Origin: Stenotrophomonas nitritireducens | GTDB lineage: Bacteria > Pseudomonadota > Gammaproteobacteria > Xanthomonadales > Xanthomonadaceae | Direction of reading: 5' to 3' | Assembly (NCBI RefSeq): GCF_001700965.1 | Contig: NZ_CP016756.1 | Coordinates: 1,116,001-1,180,000, forward strand | Length of the DNA stretch: 64,000 nucleotides | Shown: positions 1 through 11,447 of the stretch, one piece after another | How positions within the stretch are numbered: the stretch's first letter is position 1 | How the letters are laid out: each line of letters starts with the position of its first letter | The notes under the pieces: generated by a model | Database searches by the model: none | Told to the model about the DNA's origin: nothing | What the model saw: the letters and a program-made list of their open reading frames with translations, nothing else | Translations under genes and position numbers: made by a program

Positions 1-1264
1 CGGCATACAGCGCCGCCGCAGCATCCGGCGCCACCCAGGTACCGAACTTGATGTTGATCAGGTAGGCGATGGCCGGCAGGAAGGCCAGCGCCACCGCGAT
101 GGCATGCTCGCGCTTGGTCTGCTGGAAAGCCTGCACGGTGATGTCCAAGCCTACGAAAACGATGATCGGCGCCAGCACCGCCACCGGCAGCCACTGCACC
201 AGCCCGGCAACCACGCCAAGCATGCCGCCGATGCCGATGAACAGACCGGTCAGCAGCGTGTAACCGGTGCGTGCGCCCAACCGCTTATAGGCCGGCTGGC
301 CGATATACGGCGTGGTCTGTGCCACACCGCCGCAGACGCCAGCCACCAGCGTGGCAATGGCCTCGACCAGCAGGATGTCGCGGGTGCGGTAGTCATCGCC
401 GGCAGCGCGTGCGCTTTCCGCCACATTGATGCCGCCGACGATCATCAGCAGGCCGAACGGCAACAGCAGCGACAGATACGGCACGGTCAGCGGCAGGCCT
501 TCGACAAAGCCCAGCGTAGGCAGCGGCAACGCCACCGCAAAGGAAATCGCCGGCGGCCATTGGAAGCCGGTCAAGGCGCCGGCAGCGCCCAATCCGTAAT
601 ACAGCGCCACGCCCACCAGCAGCGCGAACAGCACGCCCGGCAAGCGCAACGGCACCACACCGCGCGCGACCAGCACGTACAGCAGCACCCCCAACGTGAC
701 CAGGCCGACCAGCGGCTGGCGCATGCTTTCGATCAGCGGCAGGAAGCCCAGCAGGGTCAGCGCCGCGCCGCCGATGGAACCCAGCAGCGCCGCACGCGGC
801 ACGTGGCGGGTGACCGCATCGCCGACGAAGGACAGCACCAGTTTGAGCAGGCCCATCACCACCAGCGAGGCCATGCCCAGCTTCCAGGTGGCCATCGCCG
901 CTGCCTGCGGGTCCATGCCCAGCTGCTTGAAGCCGACGAAGGCCGGGCCCAGCACCAGTAGCGCCATGCCGATGCTGGTCGGTGCGTCCAGGCCCAGCGG
1001 CATCGCGGTGACATCATCGCGGCCGCTGCGTGCAGCCAAGCGCCGCGCCATCACCGTATACATCAGGTTGCCGATCAACACGCCAAAGGCGGTGCCGGGA
1101 AACATGCGCCCAAACACCACCTCGGCCGGAAACTGGAAGATGCCGATCAAGGCCATCGCGATGAAGCCCAGGATCGACAGGTTGTCGACCACCAGACCGA
1201 AGAAGCCATTGAGATCGCCGGCAACGAACCAGCGCGGTTGTGAGGCTGAAGCGGAAGAATTCAT
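1..1264 (-). CDS. Putative NCS2-type (xanthine/uracil-like) permease, partial
   Basis: The gene starts with an ATG at 1264 and runs off the left edge, so at least 421 residues are visible and the C-terminus is missing. The translation begins MNSSASASQPRWFVAGDLNG and is strongly hydrophobic throughout, with about ten or more candidate membrane helices and short charged loops. The layout, with a conserved N-terminal D-N-F-F stretch and a loop rich in Thr and Pro (VTAMPLGLDAPT), resembles bacterial relatives of nucleobase/cation symporter-2 permeases. The substrate cannot be told. The neighbour on the right is on the same strand 64 bp upstream, so the two may be cotranscribed. Membrane transport is secure; the family is likely but not certain. 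Confidence 0.6.
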   Translation of the reverse strand, partial: MNSSASASQPRWFVAGDLNGFFGLVVDNLSILGFIAMALIGIFQFPAEVVFGRMFPGTAFGVLIGNLMYTVMARRLAARSGRDDVTAMPLGLDAPTSIGMALLVLGPAFVGFKQLGMDPQAAAMATWKLGMASLVVMGLLKLVLSFVGDAVTRHVPRAALLGSIGGAALTLLGFLPLIESMRQPLVGLVTLGVLLYVLVARGVVPLRLPGVLFALLVGVALYYGLGAAGALTGFQWPPAISFAVALPLPTLGFVEGLPLTVPYLSLLLPFGLLMIVGGINVAESARAAGDDYRTRDILLVEAIATLVAGVCGGVAQTTPYIGQPAYKRLGARTGYTLLTGLFIGIGGMLGVVAGLVQWLPVAVLAPIIVFVGLDITVQAFQQTKREHAIAVALAFLPAIAYLINIKFGTWVAPDAAAALYA

Positions 1265-1328
1265 GGGGGATATCGTCAGGAAAGCGGGGCGATGGTAACG
1301 CTGGTGCAGAACTTTCAGTTGGAACAAA

Positions 1329-2231
1329 TCATTCGCTTGTCGGCAGTTTCACCCAGCCCAGCACCGGGCCATGGCGGGGATTCTGGTAGCGCAGCTGCAG
1401 CCAGCCATCGGCCTCGTCCAGCAGCTCGACGCGGTCGCCCTTGAGCAGGTAGCGCTTGGTCGAGGTGTCGCCGACCTTGCTGTATAGCGGTAGCTTGTCT
1501 GGTACTACCGAGGCACTGCGACCGGGCATCGGAGCATCTTCCCGCGGCGGGTCGAAGGCGTTCCACAGCGCGGTATCCAGGCGTTTCCCGCTCGCATCCC
1601 AGGTACTCCAGACCACCATCACTTCGTCCTCATCAGGCGCATCCACCGCCAGCACCTGCGACAACGCCCCGGTATCGATGTAGGCGCTGCGCATCGAACG
1701 GTAGAGATAGAGGTTTCCATCCTGGTAACGGTAGAAATCGGTGTACCACATCGGCCCACCGCGGCAGCTGCTGCTCAGGCTGTGCGTGGCAGGATCCGGC
1801 GTGAGCGACCAGAAGCCTTCGCAGCTGGCCGCCGCTCCGGTGGGCGCGGCCAAAGCCTGGAACTCTCCGCTGGCCGGCATATACAGATACACGGCATACG
1901 ATTCATTGACCTGCCCCAGCGTCGCGCTGGAATACAGGTCCTGGTAGCCATCGAAGTTGAAATCGGCATGGCCGAGCCGCGAGCCGCCTTCTTCGTCGGT
2001 CCCGGCCTGCAACAGCTGGCGATGGGATGAGCGATTGGTGCCCACTTCGATCCTGCCATCCCCCTGCAGTCGTGCCTGCGCAGTTACACCGGGGCTGACC
2101 TCGAAACGGATCTCGCCGTTATCGGCCGCCACGGCGTTCGCCGCAAACACCGACAGCCCTGCGATCAGCAGGCCACAGGCGGTACGTCGCGGGCGGGACG
2201 TTGCTTTCACTGGTGTCATCGAGACCGTCAT
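1329..2231 (-). CDS. Exported XAC2610-like protein with SH3-like C-terminus
   Basis: The 300-residue product has a basic N-terminus and a hydrophobic stretch ending AANAVAADN, which reads as a Sec signal peptide. Around residues 85-95 it carries GHADFNFDGYQDL, an aspartate-rich calcium-binding-like motif found in FG-GAP and XAC2610-type repeats. The last 60 residues (YSKVGDTSTKRYLLKGDRVE and following) resemble a bacterial SH3 domain. I infer a periplasmic or surface protein of unknown function. A second in-frame ATG at 2219 is an equally possible start; neither has a clear ribosome binding site. Confidence 0.65.
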   Translation of the reverse strand: MTVSMTPVKATSRPRRTACGLLIAGLSVFAANAVAADNGEIRFEVSPGVTAQARLQGDGRIEVGTNRSSHRQLLQAGTDEEGGSRLGHADFNFDGYQDLYSSATLGQVNESYAVYLYMPASGEFQALAAPTGAAASCEGFWSLTPDPATHSLSSSCRGGPMWYTDFYRYQDGNLYLYRSMRSAYIDTGALSQVLAVDAPDEDEVMVVWSTWDASGKRLDTALWNAFDPPREDAPMPGRSASVVPDKLPLYSKVGDTSTKRYLLKGDRVELLDEADGWLQLRYQNPRHGPVLGWVKLPTSE

Positions 2232-2274
2232 CTGCGTTCGGAAGCTGCGCGCAGCCTAGCCGATACCACGCTGC

Positions 2275-2748
2275 TCAGAACGACACCTCCACCGGCTGCC
2301 GCGACCACAGCACCGACTGGTGCTTGGTGGCCTGCTTCCACGCCAGGCGGATGGCCTCGATGTCGTTGCGGCGCTGCGGGCTGTCTTCATGCAGGATCAC
2401 CAGCACCTTGGTGCGCAGCCGGTTCGGCTCGGGCGCGCCACGGAACAGCCACTGGCCGTAGGCGTCGAACACGGTCAGGCCATCGGGGAAGCGCGGCGTC
2501 ACTTCCTTGTCGAGGAAGGCACGCCACTGCGCCTCGCTGATCACCTCGGTCTGTTCGCGCGCCGACGGGCCGCTCTCCTCACCCACCCCGAAATACAGCT
2601 CGCTGCGCACCCAGCCACCGGCTTCGGCCGGGCGCGCGGCGTCGCCGTGCAACTGCGCACTGGGCGCCGGTTCGGCGGCAGGCGGGACGGCGTGGGCGCT
2701 GGCGGCAACGGCAAACAGCAGGGGCAACAGGACAGCGTGCAACTTCAT
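2275..2748 (-). CDS. DUF3574 family secreted protein
   Basis: The 157-residue product starts at the ATG at 2748, chosen because GGAGG lies 6 bases upstream and a clean signal peptide (MKLHAVLLPLLFAVAASAHA) follows. A longer frame reaches 2823 but has neither. The mature part contains RSELYFGVGE and a Thr/Glu-rich region followed by FPDGLTVFDAYGQW, the pattern of the DUF3574 family, whose function is unknown. The gene is divergent from the TonB-dependent receptor at 2931, and the 182 bp between them must hold both promoters. Confidence 0.7.
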   Translation of the reverse strand: MKLHAVLLPLLFAVAASAHAVPPAAEPAPSAQLHGDAARPAEAGGWVRSELYFGVGEESGPSAREQTEVISEAQWRAFLDKEVTPRFPDGLTVFDAYGQWLFRGAPEPNRLRTKVLVILHEDSPQRRNDIEAIRLAWKQATKHQSVLWSRQPVEVSF

Positions 2749-2930
2749 GGAAAACCTCCGGGCAAGGGCAACACGGTGGCATCCAAGGCACCGCAGGGGA
2801 TATCGCGTTTGGTTATCAACCAATTGCCAGCAGGACTTGCATCGGCAGCGGTGTTAACGCGAAGATAATATATCGCTTCATCCGGATGGATGTAAGTGCA
2901 ACTTTCTCCCCCATCTGTTCCGGAGCTTCC

Positions 2931-5363
<2,433 letters not shown>

Positions 5364-5701
5364 CCTTATGTTTGGTTGGGGATTACTTGCTTGAAAGCTT
5401 GCCCTCACCCCAACCCCTCTCCCGTGAACGGGAGAGGGGCTCGCATCGCTCGCGCTGGTAGTGAATTAGCCCCTCTCCCGCCTGCGGGGTGAAAGGAGCA
5501 GCTTGCGAACCACAGGTTCGCTGCTCCTTGAACGGCCTTGCGCCAGCGCAAGGACCGGGGCGCGGAGCGGGGGTTGGGGTGAGGGCAAGCTCCTTGCTCG
5601 CAGACCCCCCAAAACCCCGAATTCATCCAGCTTTAACAGCGCTAGGCGCTCCTTACGCCTGCCGGCACATTCCAGCCCGGTTCATTCTTGCGGAGGCGTT
5701 T
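5364..5701. other. Intergenic region dominated by a composite REP repeat
   Basis: No gene is supported here. Positions 5401-5586 hold a 186-bp composite repeat (listed separately). The remainder carries the leader of the OmpA-like gene, with GGAGG just before the ATG at 5702. Frames that stay open through the repeat are GC-rich artefacts. Confidence 0.7.
5401..5586. repeat. Composite REP element, copy 1
   Basis: The ends are inverted: GCCCTCACCCCAACCCCTCT on the left and GGGGTTGGGGTGAGGGC on the right. Inside are a palindrome CCCCTCTCCCG..CGGGAGAGGGG, a second partial palindrome near 5470, a TTGCG-ACCA-GGTTCG hairpin and CTTGCGCCAGCGCAAG. The same order of parts occurs at 7070-7254 on the other side of the OmpA-like gene. 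Confidence 0.8.
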
Positions 5702-7033
5702 ATGTTCGAGTCGTTGATACGCGAAGCGGCCACCCGCTTTCACCTCGGCGACAACGCTGGGCGCCTCGTGCGCCAGCTTGTCGATGTCATTTTCGACCCT
5801 GCCACCGGCGGCTTCGCCGGCCTGCAAAAACGTTTTGCCGATGCCGGACTCGACAGCCTGTTTTCTTCATGGATAGGCAGCACGCCCGGTGACAATGTCC
5901 TGCAACCCGATCAATTCAGCGCTGGTTTCGGGCAGAACCTCGCCGGCGGTATTGCCAGCAAACTCGGCATCCCGGCAGCAGCGGTCAACATGGCCGGCGC
6001 CTGGCTGTTGCCCAAGATCATCGGCCAGCTCACCCCCGGCGGCCGCATACCCACCTCACGCCCGGCCGACTACGAGCGTTGGTTCGGCACCACCACACCC
6101 ACTGCCGGCTACAGCGGTGGCAGCACGGTGCCGGCCAAGGCCTCGGGCGGTTTCTGGAAATGGCTGATTCCGCTGATTCTGCTGCTGGCCGCGTTCCTGC
6201 TGTTCCGCAGCTGCAAGAAGGAGGAAGCCGCCGCGCCAGCGCCGATGCAACCGGCCCCCACCGCCCAACCGGCAGCACCGGTGGCCCAGGCAAACCCGCG
6301 CTTCGGGTTCGACAACACGGATGGCAAGATCACGGTCAGCGGTCAGCTCGCCACCGAGGCCGACAAGACCCGCTTGTGGGATGCGCTGAAAGCCAACTTC
6401 GGTGAAGGCAATCTGGCCGGAAACATCAGCGTGGATCCGGCAACCCTGCCAGCAGGGTGGATGGACAAGCTGATCGCGGCACTGCCGGAGCTGAAAGCCA
6501 AAGGCCTGAAGTTCGGCCTGGATGGCGACAAGCTCACCATCGACACCAGCGGCATGGCCGAAGCGGATCGTTTCAGCGTCAGTGACAAGTTGCGCAGCCT
6601 GTTCAGCGGTTTTGAAATCAGCGGCCTGTGGGATCGCGCCGCAGCGGCGATGTCTGGTCTCAAGGCCGGCTTCAGCGGCGATGATCTGGTCAAGGCGCTG
6701 AACCTGATGAACATCTACTTCGACACAGGCTCGGCCACCATCACCCGCGACAGCATGGAAACGCTGACCAGCGCCGCCAATGCGATCAAGCAGGCTCCTG
6801 CCGGCACCAAGATCGAAGTGGGCGGGCATACCGACAACACCGGCAATGCGGAGGCCAACGTCACCCTGAGCCAGCAACGCGCCGATGCGGTGGCAGCCAA
6901 GCTGGCGGAGCTGGGGGTTGCTGCCGATACGCTCAGCGCCAAGGGCTACGGCCAGACCAAGCCGCGTGCCAGCAATGACACCGACGAAGGCCGTGCGCAG
7001 AACCGTCGGATCGAGTTTGCGGTTGGCAAGTGA
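5702..7033 (+). CDS. YidB/DUF937-OmpA fusion envelope protein
   Basis: The 443-residue product starts at MFESLIREAATRFHLGDNAG; GGAGG precedes this ATG, and the longer frame passes through repeat DNA. Residues 1-115 match the YidB/DUF937 type (GQNLAGGIASKLGIPAAAVN). Around 150-171 is one membrane helix (WKWLIPLILLLAAFLLF) followed by a CKKEE stop-transfer and a Pro/Ala linker. Residues 215-325 hold BON/OmpA-like repeats, and 330-443 are a C-terminal OmpA domain with IYFDTGSATI and GGHTDNTGNAEAN, which normally binds peptidoglycan. I infer a protein anchored in the inner membrane that reaches the cell wall. Cellular role unknown. Confidence 0.8.
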   Translation: MFESLIREAATRFHLGDNAGRLVRQLVDVIFDPATGGFAGLQKRFADAGLDSLFSSWIGSTPGDNVLQPDQFSAGFGQNLAGGIASKLGIPAAAVNMAGAWLLPKIIGQLTPGGRIPTSRPADYERWFGTTTPTAGYSGGSTVPAKASGGFWKWLIPLILLLAAFLLFRSCKKEEAAAPAPMQPAPTAQPAAPVAQANPRFGFDNTDGKITVSGQLATEADKTRLWDALKANFGEGNLAGNISVDPATLPAGWMDKLIAALPELKAKGLKFGLDGDKLTIDTSGMAEADRFSVSDKLRSLFSGFEISGLWDRAAAAMSGLKAGFSGDDLVKALNLMNIYFDTGSATITRDSMETLTSAANAIKQAPAGTKIEVGGHTDNTGNAEANVTLSQQRADAVAAKLAELGVAADTLSAKGYGQTKPRASNDTDEGRAQNRRIEFAVGK

Positions 7034-7346
7034 TGTCGTGCATTGGGTGGGTACGCTTGTTTTCAGAGCGCCCTCACCCCAACCCCTCTCCCGCCTGCGG
7101 GAGAGGGGCTAGTGCACCACGAGCGCAAGCAATGCGAGCTCCTCTCCCGTTGCGGGGCGAGAGGGAGCGCTTGCGGACCATTGGTTCGCGCTCACTCGAG
7201 CGCCCTTGCGCCAGCGCAAGGGCCGGGGCGCGGAGCGGGGGTTGGGGTGAGGGCTGCTCTGAAGCACGTACAGCCAAAAACACATACACCCAAACGCTTC
7301 ACACCAAATGACCTTCCTCTAACAAGCCCTGCGGCATAGTGACCGC
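7034..7346. other. Intergenic region with second composite repeat
   Basis: No gene is supported. Most of the space is the 185-bp repeat at 7070-7254. The last 90 bp, with lower G+C (cacatacacccaaacgc), should hold the promoter of the trehalose operon. Confidence 0.65.
7070..7254. repeat. Composite REP element, copy 2
   Basis: Same architecture as the copy at 5401-5586: left end GCCCTCACCCCAACCCCTCT, palindromic CCCGCCTGCGGG core, TTGCGGACCATTGGTTCGCG hairpin, CTTGCGCCAGCGCAAG, right end GGGGTTGGGGTGAGGGC. The two copies lie in the same orientation around the OmpA-like gene. Confidence 0.8.
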
Positions 7347-8093
7347 ATGCTTGATGACCTACAGCGACCGCCGCCTCCGGCGCTGGCAACTGACGACGCA
7401 TTGTTTCTCGACGTTGATGGCACCCTGCTCGCCTTTGCCGACCATCCGGACAAGGTAGCGCCCGACCCGTCCCTGCTCACGCTGCTGGCCAGTGTGCAGC
7501 AACGTCTTGGCGGTGCGCTGGCACTGCTCAGTGGCCGCCCGGTAAGCCAACTGCAGGCGATGTTCGCGCCGCTGCGGTTACCCATGGCCGGGTTGCATGG
7601 CGCGCAGCTGCTGGCCACGGCCGACGCACAATCCACTACTTCCGATGCCGCCGCGTGGTTGCATGCCTTGCATGAGCGGGCAATGCATCTTGCGCATGCG
7701 CATCCCGGCGTGCTGATCGAGAACAAGGGCCAGGCGCTGGCCCTGCACTGGCGCAACGCGCCGGAAGCAGGCGACGCCGTAGTCGAGTTCGCCAACGCGC
7801 AGTTGCCGCAGCTCGCCGGCGTGCGCCTGCAACCGGGTAACCACGTCATCGAGTTCGTCGGCAGCGGCCACGACAAGGGCCGCGCCCTGCAGCAGTTGAT
7901 GCAGAACGCACCTTTCAAAGGCCGCCGCCCGTTGTTCGTAGGCGACGACCTCACCGATGAGCACGGCTTCCGGGCCGCACGCCAACTCGGTGGCATCGGC
8001 GTACTGGTTGGCCAGCGCGAAGACAGCCAGGCCAGCTGTGCGCTGCGCGACATCGGCGCGGTACACGCGTGGCTGCGCGCAGCCATTACCTGA
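7347..8093 (+). CDS. otsB: Trehalose-6-phosphate phosphatase
   Basis: OtsB removes phosphate from trehalose 6-phosphate to give trehalose, the second step of the OtsAB route. The 248-residue product has the HAD-family motifs in order: FLDVDGTLLAF (the nucleophile motif DxDGT), LLSGRP, a KGRALQQL lysine motif and VGDDLTDEHGF with the metal-binding aspartates. Length fits the family. It is the first gene of a compact operon; the GH15 gene starts 52 bp downstream and otsA overlaps that. No strong ribosome binding site is visible before the ATG. Confidence 0.95.
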   Translation: MLDDLQRPPPPALATDDALFLDVDGTLLAFADHPDKVAPDPSLLTLLASVQQRLGGALALLSGRPVSQLQAMFAPLRLPMAGLHGAQLLATADAQSTTSDAAAWLHALHERAMHLAHAHPGVLIENKGQALALHWRNAPEAGDAVVEFANAQLPQLAGVRLQPGNHVIEFVGSGHDKGRALQQLMQNAPFKGRRPLFVGDDLTDEHGFRAARQLGGIGVLVGQREDSQASCALRDIGAVHAWLRAAIT

Positions 8094-8145
8094 CCCGTCC
8101 GGAGGAAACAGCGGCGCCAGTGGCGCCGCGCAACAGGAGAATGCA

Positions 8146-9924
8146 ATGCAAGATGCCACCCTCGACCTAGGTGTAGTTGGCAATGGCAGTTTCGGCGCGC
8201 TTATCGACAAGCAGGCGCGCGTGGTCTGGAGCTGCCTGCCCAGCTTCGATGGCGACCCGGCGTTCTGCGCCCTGCTCGGCCCGATCCAGCACCCAGGCGG
8301 TGACTTCGGCATCGAACTGGAGGACTTCCTCGACAGCGAGCAGTCCTACCTGACCAATACCGCCATCCTGCGCACGGTGCTGCGCGACACCCATGGCGGC
8401 GCAGTGGAGGTCATCGATTTCGCACCGCGCTGGCGCCAGAACGATCGCTTCTATCGCCCGGTGAGCCTGATCCGCCAGGTGACCCCGCTGTCCGGAAACC
8501 CGCGCATCGTCGTGCGTGCGCGGCCGCTGGCCGAATGGGGCGCACGGCAGCCGGAAACCACCTGGGGCAGCAACCACATCCGTTGGCTGCTACCGGATCT
8601 GGTACTGCGCCTGACCACCGACGTGCCGGTGCGCTTCGTCCGCGATGGCCTGCCGTTCGTGCTCAACCACCGCGTGCATCTGGTGATGGGCGTGGATGAA
8701 TCCCTCAACCGCTCGCTCAGCGGTTATGTGCAGGAAGCCATGCAACGCACGCGCGACTACTGGCGCGAATGGGTGCGTTACCTGTCCGTGCCGCTGGAGT
8801 GGCAGGAAGCGGTGATCCGCAGTGCCATCACCCTGAAGCTGTGCCAGTACGAGGACAGCGGCGCGATCATCGCGGCGATGACCACCTCCATTCCGGAGGC
8901 ACCCGGCAGCAGTCGCAACTGGGATTACCGCTACTGCTGGCTGCGCGATGCGGCCTTCGTGGTGCGCGCGCTCAATCGCCTGGGTGCCACCCGCACGATG
9001 GAACAGTTCCTGGGTTACATCTTCAACCTGGCCACCAACGATGGCAGCCTGCAGCCGCTGTACGGCATCGGCTTTGAAGCCAAGCTGGACGAGGACGAAG
9101 TAACCACGCTGTCCGGCTACCGTGGCATGGGCCCGGTGCGACGCGGCAACCTGGCCTGGGTGCAGCGCCAGCACGATGTCTACGGCAGCGTGGTGCTGGC
9201 CTCCACCCAGCTGTTCTTCGACCAGCGCCTGCAGGACCCGGGCGATGCGCATACCTTCGCGCGGCTGGAACCACTGGGCGAACAGGCCTTCGCCCTGCAT
9301 GACGTGCCCGATGCCGGCCTTTGGGAGTTCCGTGGCCGCACGGAGGTACACACCTATACCAGCGCGATGTGCTGGGCTGCCTGTGATCGGCTGTCCAAGA
9401 TCGCAACCCGGTTGAAACTCGATGGCCGGGCCATGTACTGGCGCGAGCGCGCCAACCAGATCCACGCACGCATCATGCGCGAATCCTGGAGTGAACAACT
9501 CGGTCACTTCACCGACACCTTCGGCGGGCACCGGCTCGACGCCTCGTTGTTGCTGCTGGCCGACATCGGCCTCATCGACGCCAACGATGCGCGCTTCGTC
9601 GCCACTGTCGAGGCCATCGGCCGTGACCTGAAGCACGGCAATGCGCTGTACCGCTATGTCGCCCCGGATGACTTCGGCACGCCGGAAACCAGCTTCACTA
9701 TCTGCACCTTCTGGTACATCGATGCGCTGGCCGCGATCGGGCGCATGGATGAAGCGCGGGAGATGTTTGAAATCCTGCTGCAGCAGCGCAACCACCTCGG
9801 CCTGCTGTCCGAGGACCTGACCTTCGACGGGCAGGCCTGGGGCAACTTTCCGCAGACCTACTCGCATGTGGGGCTGGTGATTGCCGCGATGCGCCTGTCG
9901 CGCAGTTGGCAGGAGGCCTCGTGA
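8146..9924 (+). CDS. GH15 family glycoside hydrolase (glucoamylase/trehalase type)
   Basis: The 592-residue product starts at MQDATLDLGVVGNGSFGAL, with AGGAG 6 bases upstream. It shows the GH15 signature NWDYRYCWLRDAAF around 260-275 (general acid region) and the C-terminal SEDLTFDGQAW..NFPQTYSH, where the catalytic base glutamate of the family lies. There is no signal peptide, so it is cytosolic. Family members of this form are annotated as glucan 1,4-alpha-glucosidases, but the mycobacterial GH15 trehalases share the same motif. Its place between otsB and otsA argues for a substrate related to trehalose, which is inference. Confidence 0.9.
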   Translation: MQDATLDLGVVGNGSFGALIDKQARVVWSCLPSFDGDPAFCALLGPIQHPGGDFGIELEDFLDSEQSYLTNTAILRTVLRDTHGGAVEVIDFAPRWRQNDRFYRPVSLIRQVTPLSGNPRIVVRARPLAEWGARQPETTWGSNHIRWLLPDLVLRLTTDVPVRFVRDGLPFVLNHRVHLVMGVDESLNRSLSGYVQEAMQRTRDYWREWVRYLSVPLEWQEAVIRSAITLKLCQYEDSGAIIAAMTTSIPEAPGSSRNWDYRYCWLRDAAFVVRALNRLGATRTMEQFLGYIFNLATNDGSLQPLYGIGFEAKLDEDEVTTLSGYRGMGPVRRGNLAWVQRQHDVYGSVVLASTQLFFDQRLQDPGDAHTFARLEPLGEQAFALHDVPDAGLWEFRGRTEVHTYTSAMCWAACDRLSKIATRLKLDGRAMYWRERANQIHARIMRESWSEQLGHFTDTFGGHRLDASLLLLADIGLIDANDARFVATVEAIGRDLKHGNALYRYVAPDDFGTPETSFTICTFWYIDALAAIGRMDEAREMFEILLQQRNHLGLLSEDLTFDGQAWGNFPQTYSHVGLVIAAMRLSRSWQEAS

Positions 9925-11288
9925 GCCGACTGGTTGTGGTGTCCAACCGGGTGGCACTGCCCGGCGAAACCCGCGCCGGCGGCTTGGCAACCGGCCTGCT
10001 GGCGGCATTGAGCGAGCGCGGCGGGCTGTGGTTCGGCTGGAGCGGGCGCAGCGTGAGCGGCGACAGTGGCACGCTGCACGAGGCACAGGACGGGCCCATC
10101 CGTTACCTGACCATGGATCTGTCCAAGACCGACCTGGACAACTACTACAACGGCTTCGCCAACCGTGCGCTGTGGCCGCTGCTGCATTTCCGCCTGGACC
10201 TGGTCGACTACGACCGGCGCAAACGCGAGGGCTACTGGAAGGTCAACCGCCTGTTCGCCGACACCCTGGCCCCGCTGTTACGCGACGACGACACCGTCTG
10301 GATCCACGACTATCACCTGATCCCGTTGGCGGCGATGCTGCGCGAGCGTGGCGTCGGCTGCCGGATAGGTTTCTTCCTGCATGTGCCGGTGCCTTCGGCC
10401 GACCTGATGCAGGCGCTGCCCGACCACCGGGAGCTGTTTTCGGCACTGTATTCCTACGATCTGCTCGGTTTCCAGACGCGTCGCGACGTGGACCGTTTCC
10501 AGTCCTACGTGCGCCTGTTTGGCGGCGGCCAATTGATCGACAGCGACTGGATCAGTGCACCGGACGGGCACCGCGTACGCACCTCCGCCTTCCCGATCGG
10601 CATCGATACCGAACACATCGCCCGCCAGGCCCGCAGCGCGGCAAGCAACAAGGCCGTGCGCGACCTGCGGCAAAGTCTGCAGCACCGCAAACTGGCCATC
10701 GGCGTGGACCGCCTGGATTATTCCAAAGGCTTGCCCGAGCGCTTCCATGGCTTCGAGCGCTACCTGCAGCGCTACCCTCGCGAAAAAGGCGACATGACCT
10801 TCCTGCAGATCGCTCCTGTCTCGCGTGGCAGCGTCAACGAATACCGCAAGCTGCGCGGCGAACTCGAGCGCCTGGCCGGGCATATCAACGGGGGCCATGC
10901 CGAGGCCGACTGGACCCCCTTGCGCTACGTCAACCAGAACTACGCACACAGCACGCTGACCGGGTTCTACCGGCAGGCTGCAGTGGGGCTGGTAACGCCG
11001 TTGCGCGACGGCATGAACCTGGTGGCCAAGGAATACATTGCTGCGCAGGACCCGGACAATCCCGGCGTGCTGGTGTTGTCGCTGCTGGCCGGCGCCGCCG
11101 ATGAGTTGAAGCAGGCATTGCTGGTCAACCCGCATGATCTGGATGGTGTGGCCGATGCGATCGCAGCGGCCGCCAACATGCCGCTCGGGGAACGCATCGA
11201 GCGCTGGCAGGTGATGATGGAGCACCTGCGGCAATACGATATCCATCGCTGGCGGCGGGATTATCTGCTGGCGTTGGAGGGGAGGTAG
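9921..11288 (+). CDS. otsA: Trehalose-6-phosphate synthase
   Basis: OtsA joins glucose from UDP-glucose to glucose 6-phosphate. I chose the GTG at 9921 because AGGAGG lies four bases upstream and the codon overlaps the TGA of the GH15 gene (GTGA), implying translational coupling; an upstream TTG at 9906 is less likely. The 455-residue protein has the GT20 motifs [35 protein letters not shown] and [14 protein letters not shown], the last two being the nucleotide-sugar and phosphate-binding parts of the active site. It closes the operon; a REP pair follows immediately. Confidence 0.96.
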   Translation: MSRLVVVSNRVALPGETRAGGLATGLLAALSERGGLWFGWSGRSVSGDSGTLHEAQDGPIRYLTMDLSKTDLDNYYNGFANRALWPLLHFRLDLVDYDRRKREGYWKVNRLFADTLAPLLRDDDTVWIHDYHLIPLAAMLRERGVGCRIGFFLHVPVPSADLMQALPDHRELFSALYSYDLLGFQTRRDVDRFQSYVRLFGGGQLIDSDWISAPDGHRVRTSAFPIGIDTEHIARQARSAASNKAVRDLRQSLQHRKLAIGVDRLDYSKGLPERFHGFERYLQRYPREKGDMTFLQIAPVSRGSVNEYRKLRGELERLAGHINGGHAEADWTPLRYVNQNYAHSTLTGFYRQAAVGLVTPLRDGMNLVAKEYIAAQDPDNPGVLVLSLLAGAADELKQALLVNPHDLDGVADAIAAAANMPLGERIERWQVMMEHLRQYDIHRWRRDYLLALEGR

Positions 11289-11291
11289 AGC

Positions 11292-11416
11292 ACCCTCTCC
11301 CCAACCCCTCTCCCGCAAGGGGAGAGGGGCTAAATCTGCAGTTGCTATTTATGCAGGAACTCGCAATGCACCGAGCCCCTCTCCCCTTGCGGGAGAGGGG
11401 TTGGGGAGAGGGGAGG
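11292..11416. repeat. Inverted REP pair downstream of otsA
   Basis: Two copies of the CCCCTCTCCCG palindrome face each other, 125 bp in all: ACCCTCTCCCCAACCCCTC on the left and GGGGTTGGGGAGAGGGG on the right. This is a variant of the other REP copies, CTCTCCCC replacing CTCACCCC. It sits between the convergent ends of otsA and the DCC-family gene and could act as a transcription end or mRNA stabiliser. Confidence 0.75.
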
Positions 11417-11447
11417 CTTCTAACAAGCAAACCCCAAACCACCCCAC

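Noticed and set aside
104..961. A 285-codon plus-strand open frame at the left edge
   Set aside because: It is antisense to the permease gene, which has a consistent membrane-protein composition on the minus strand.
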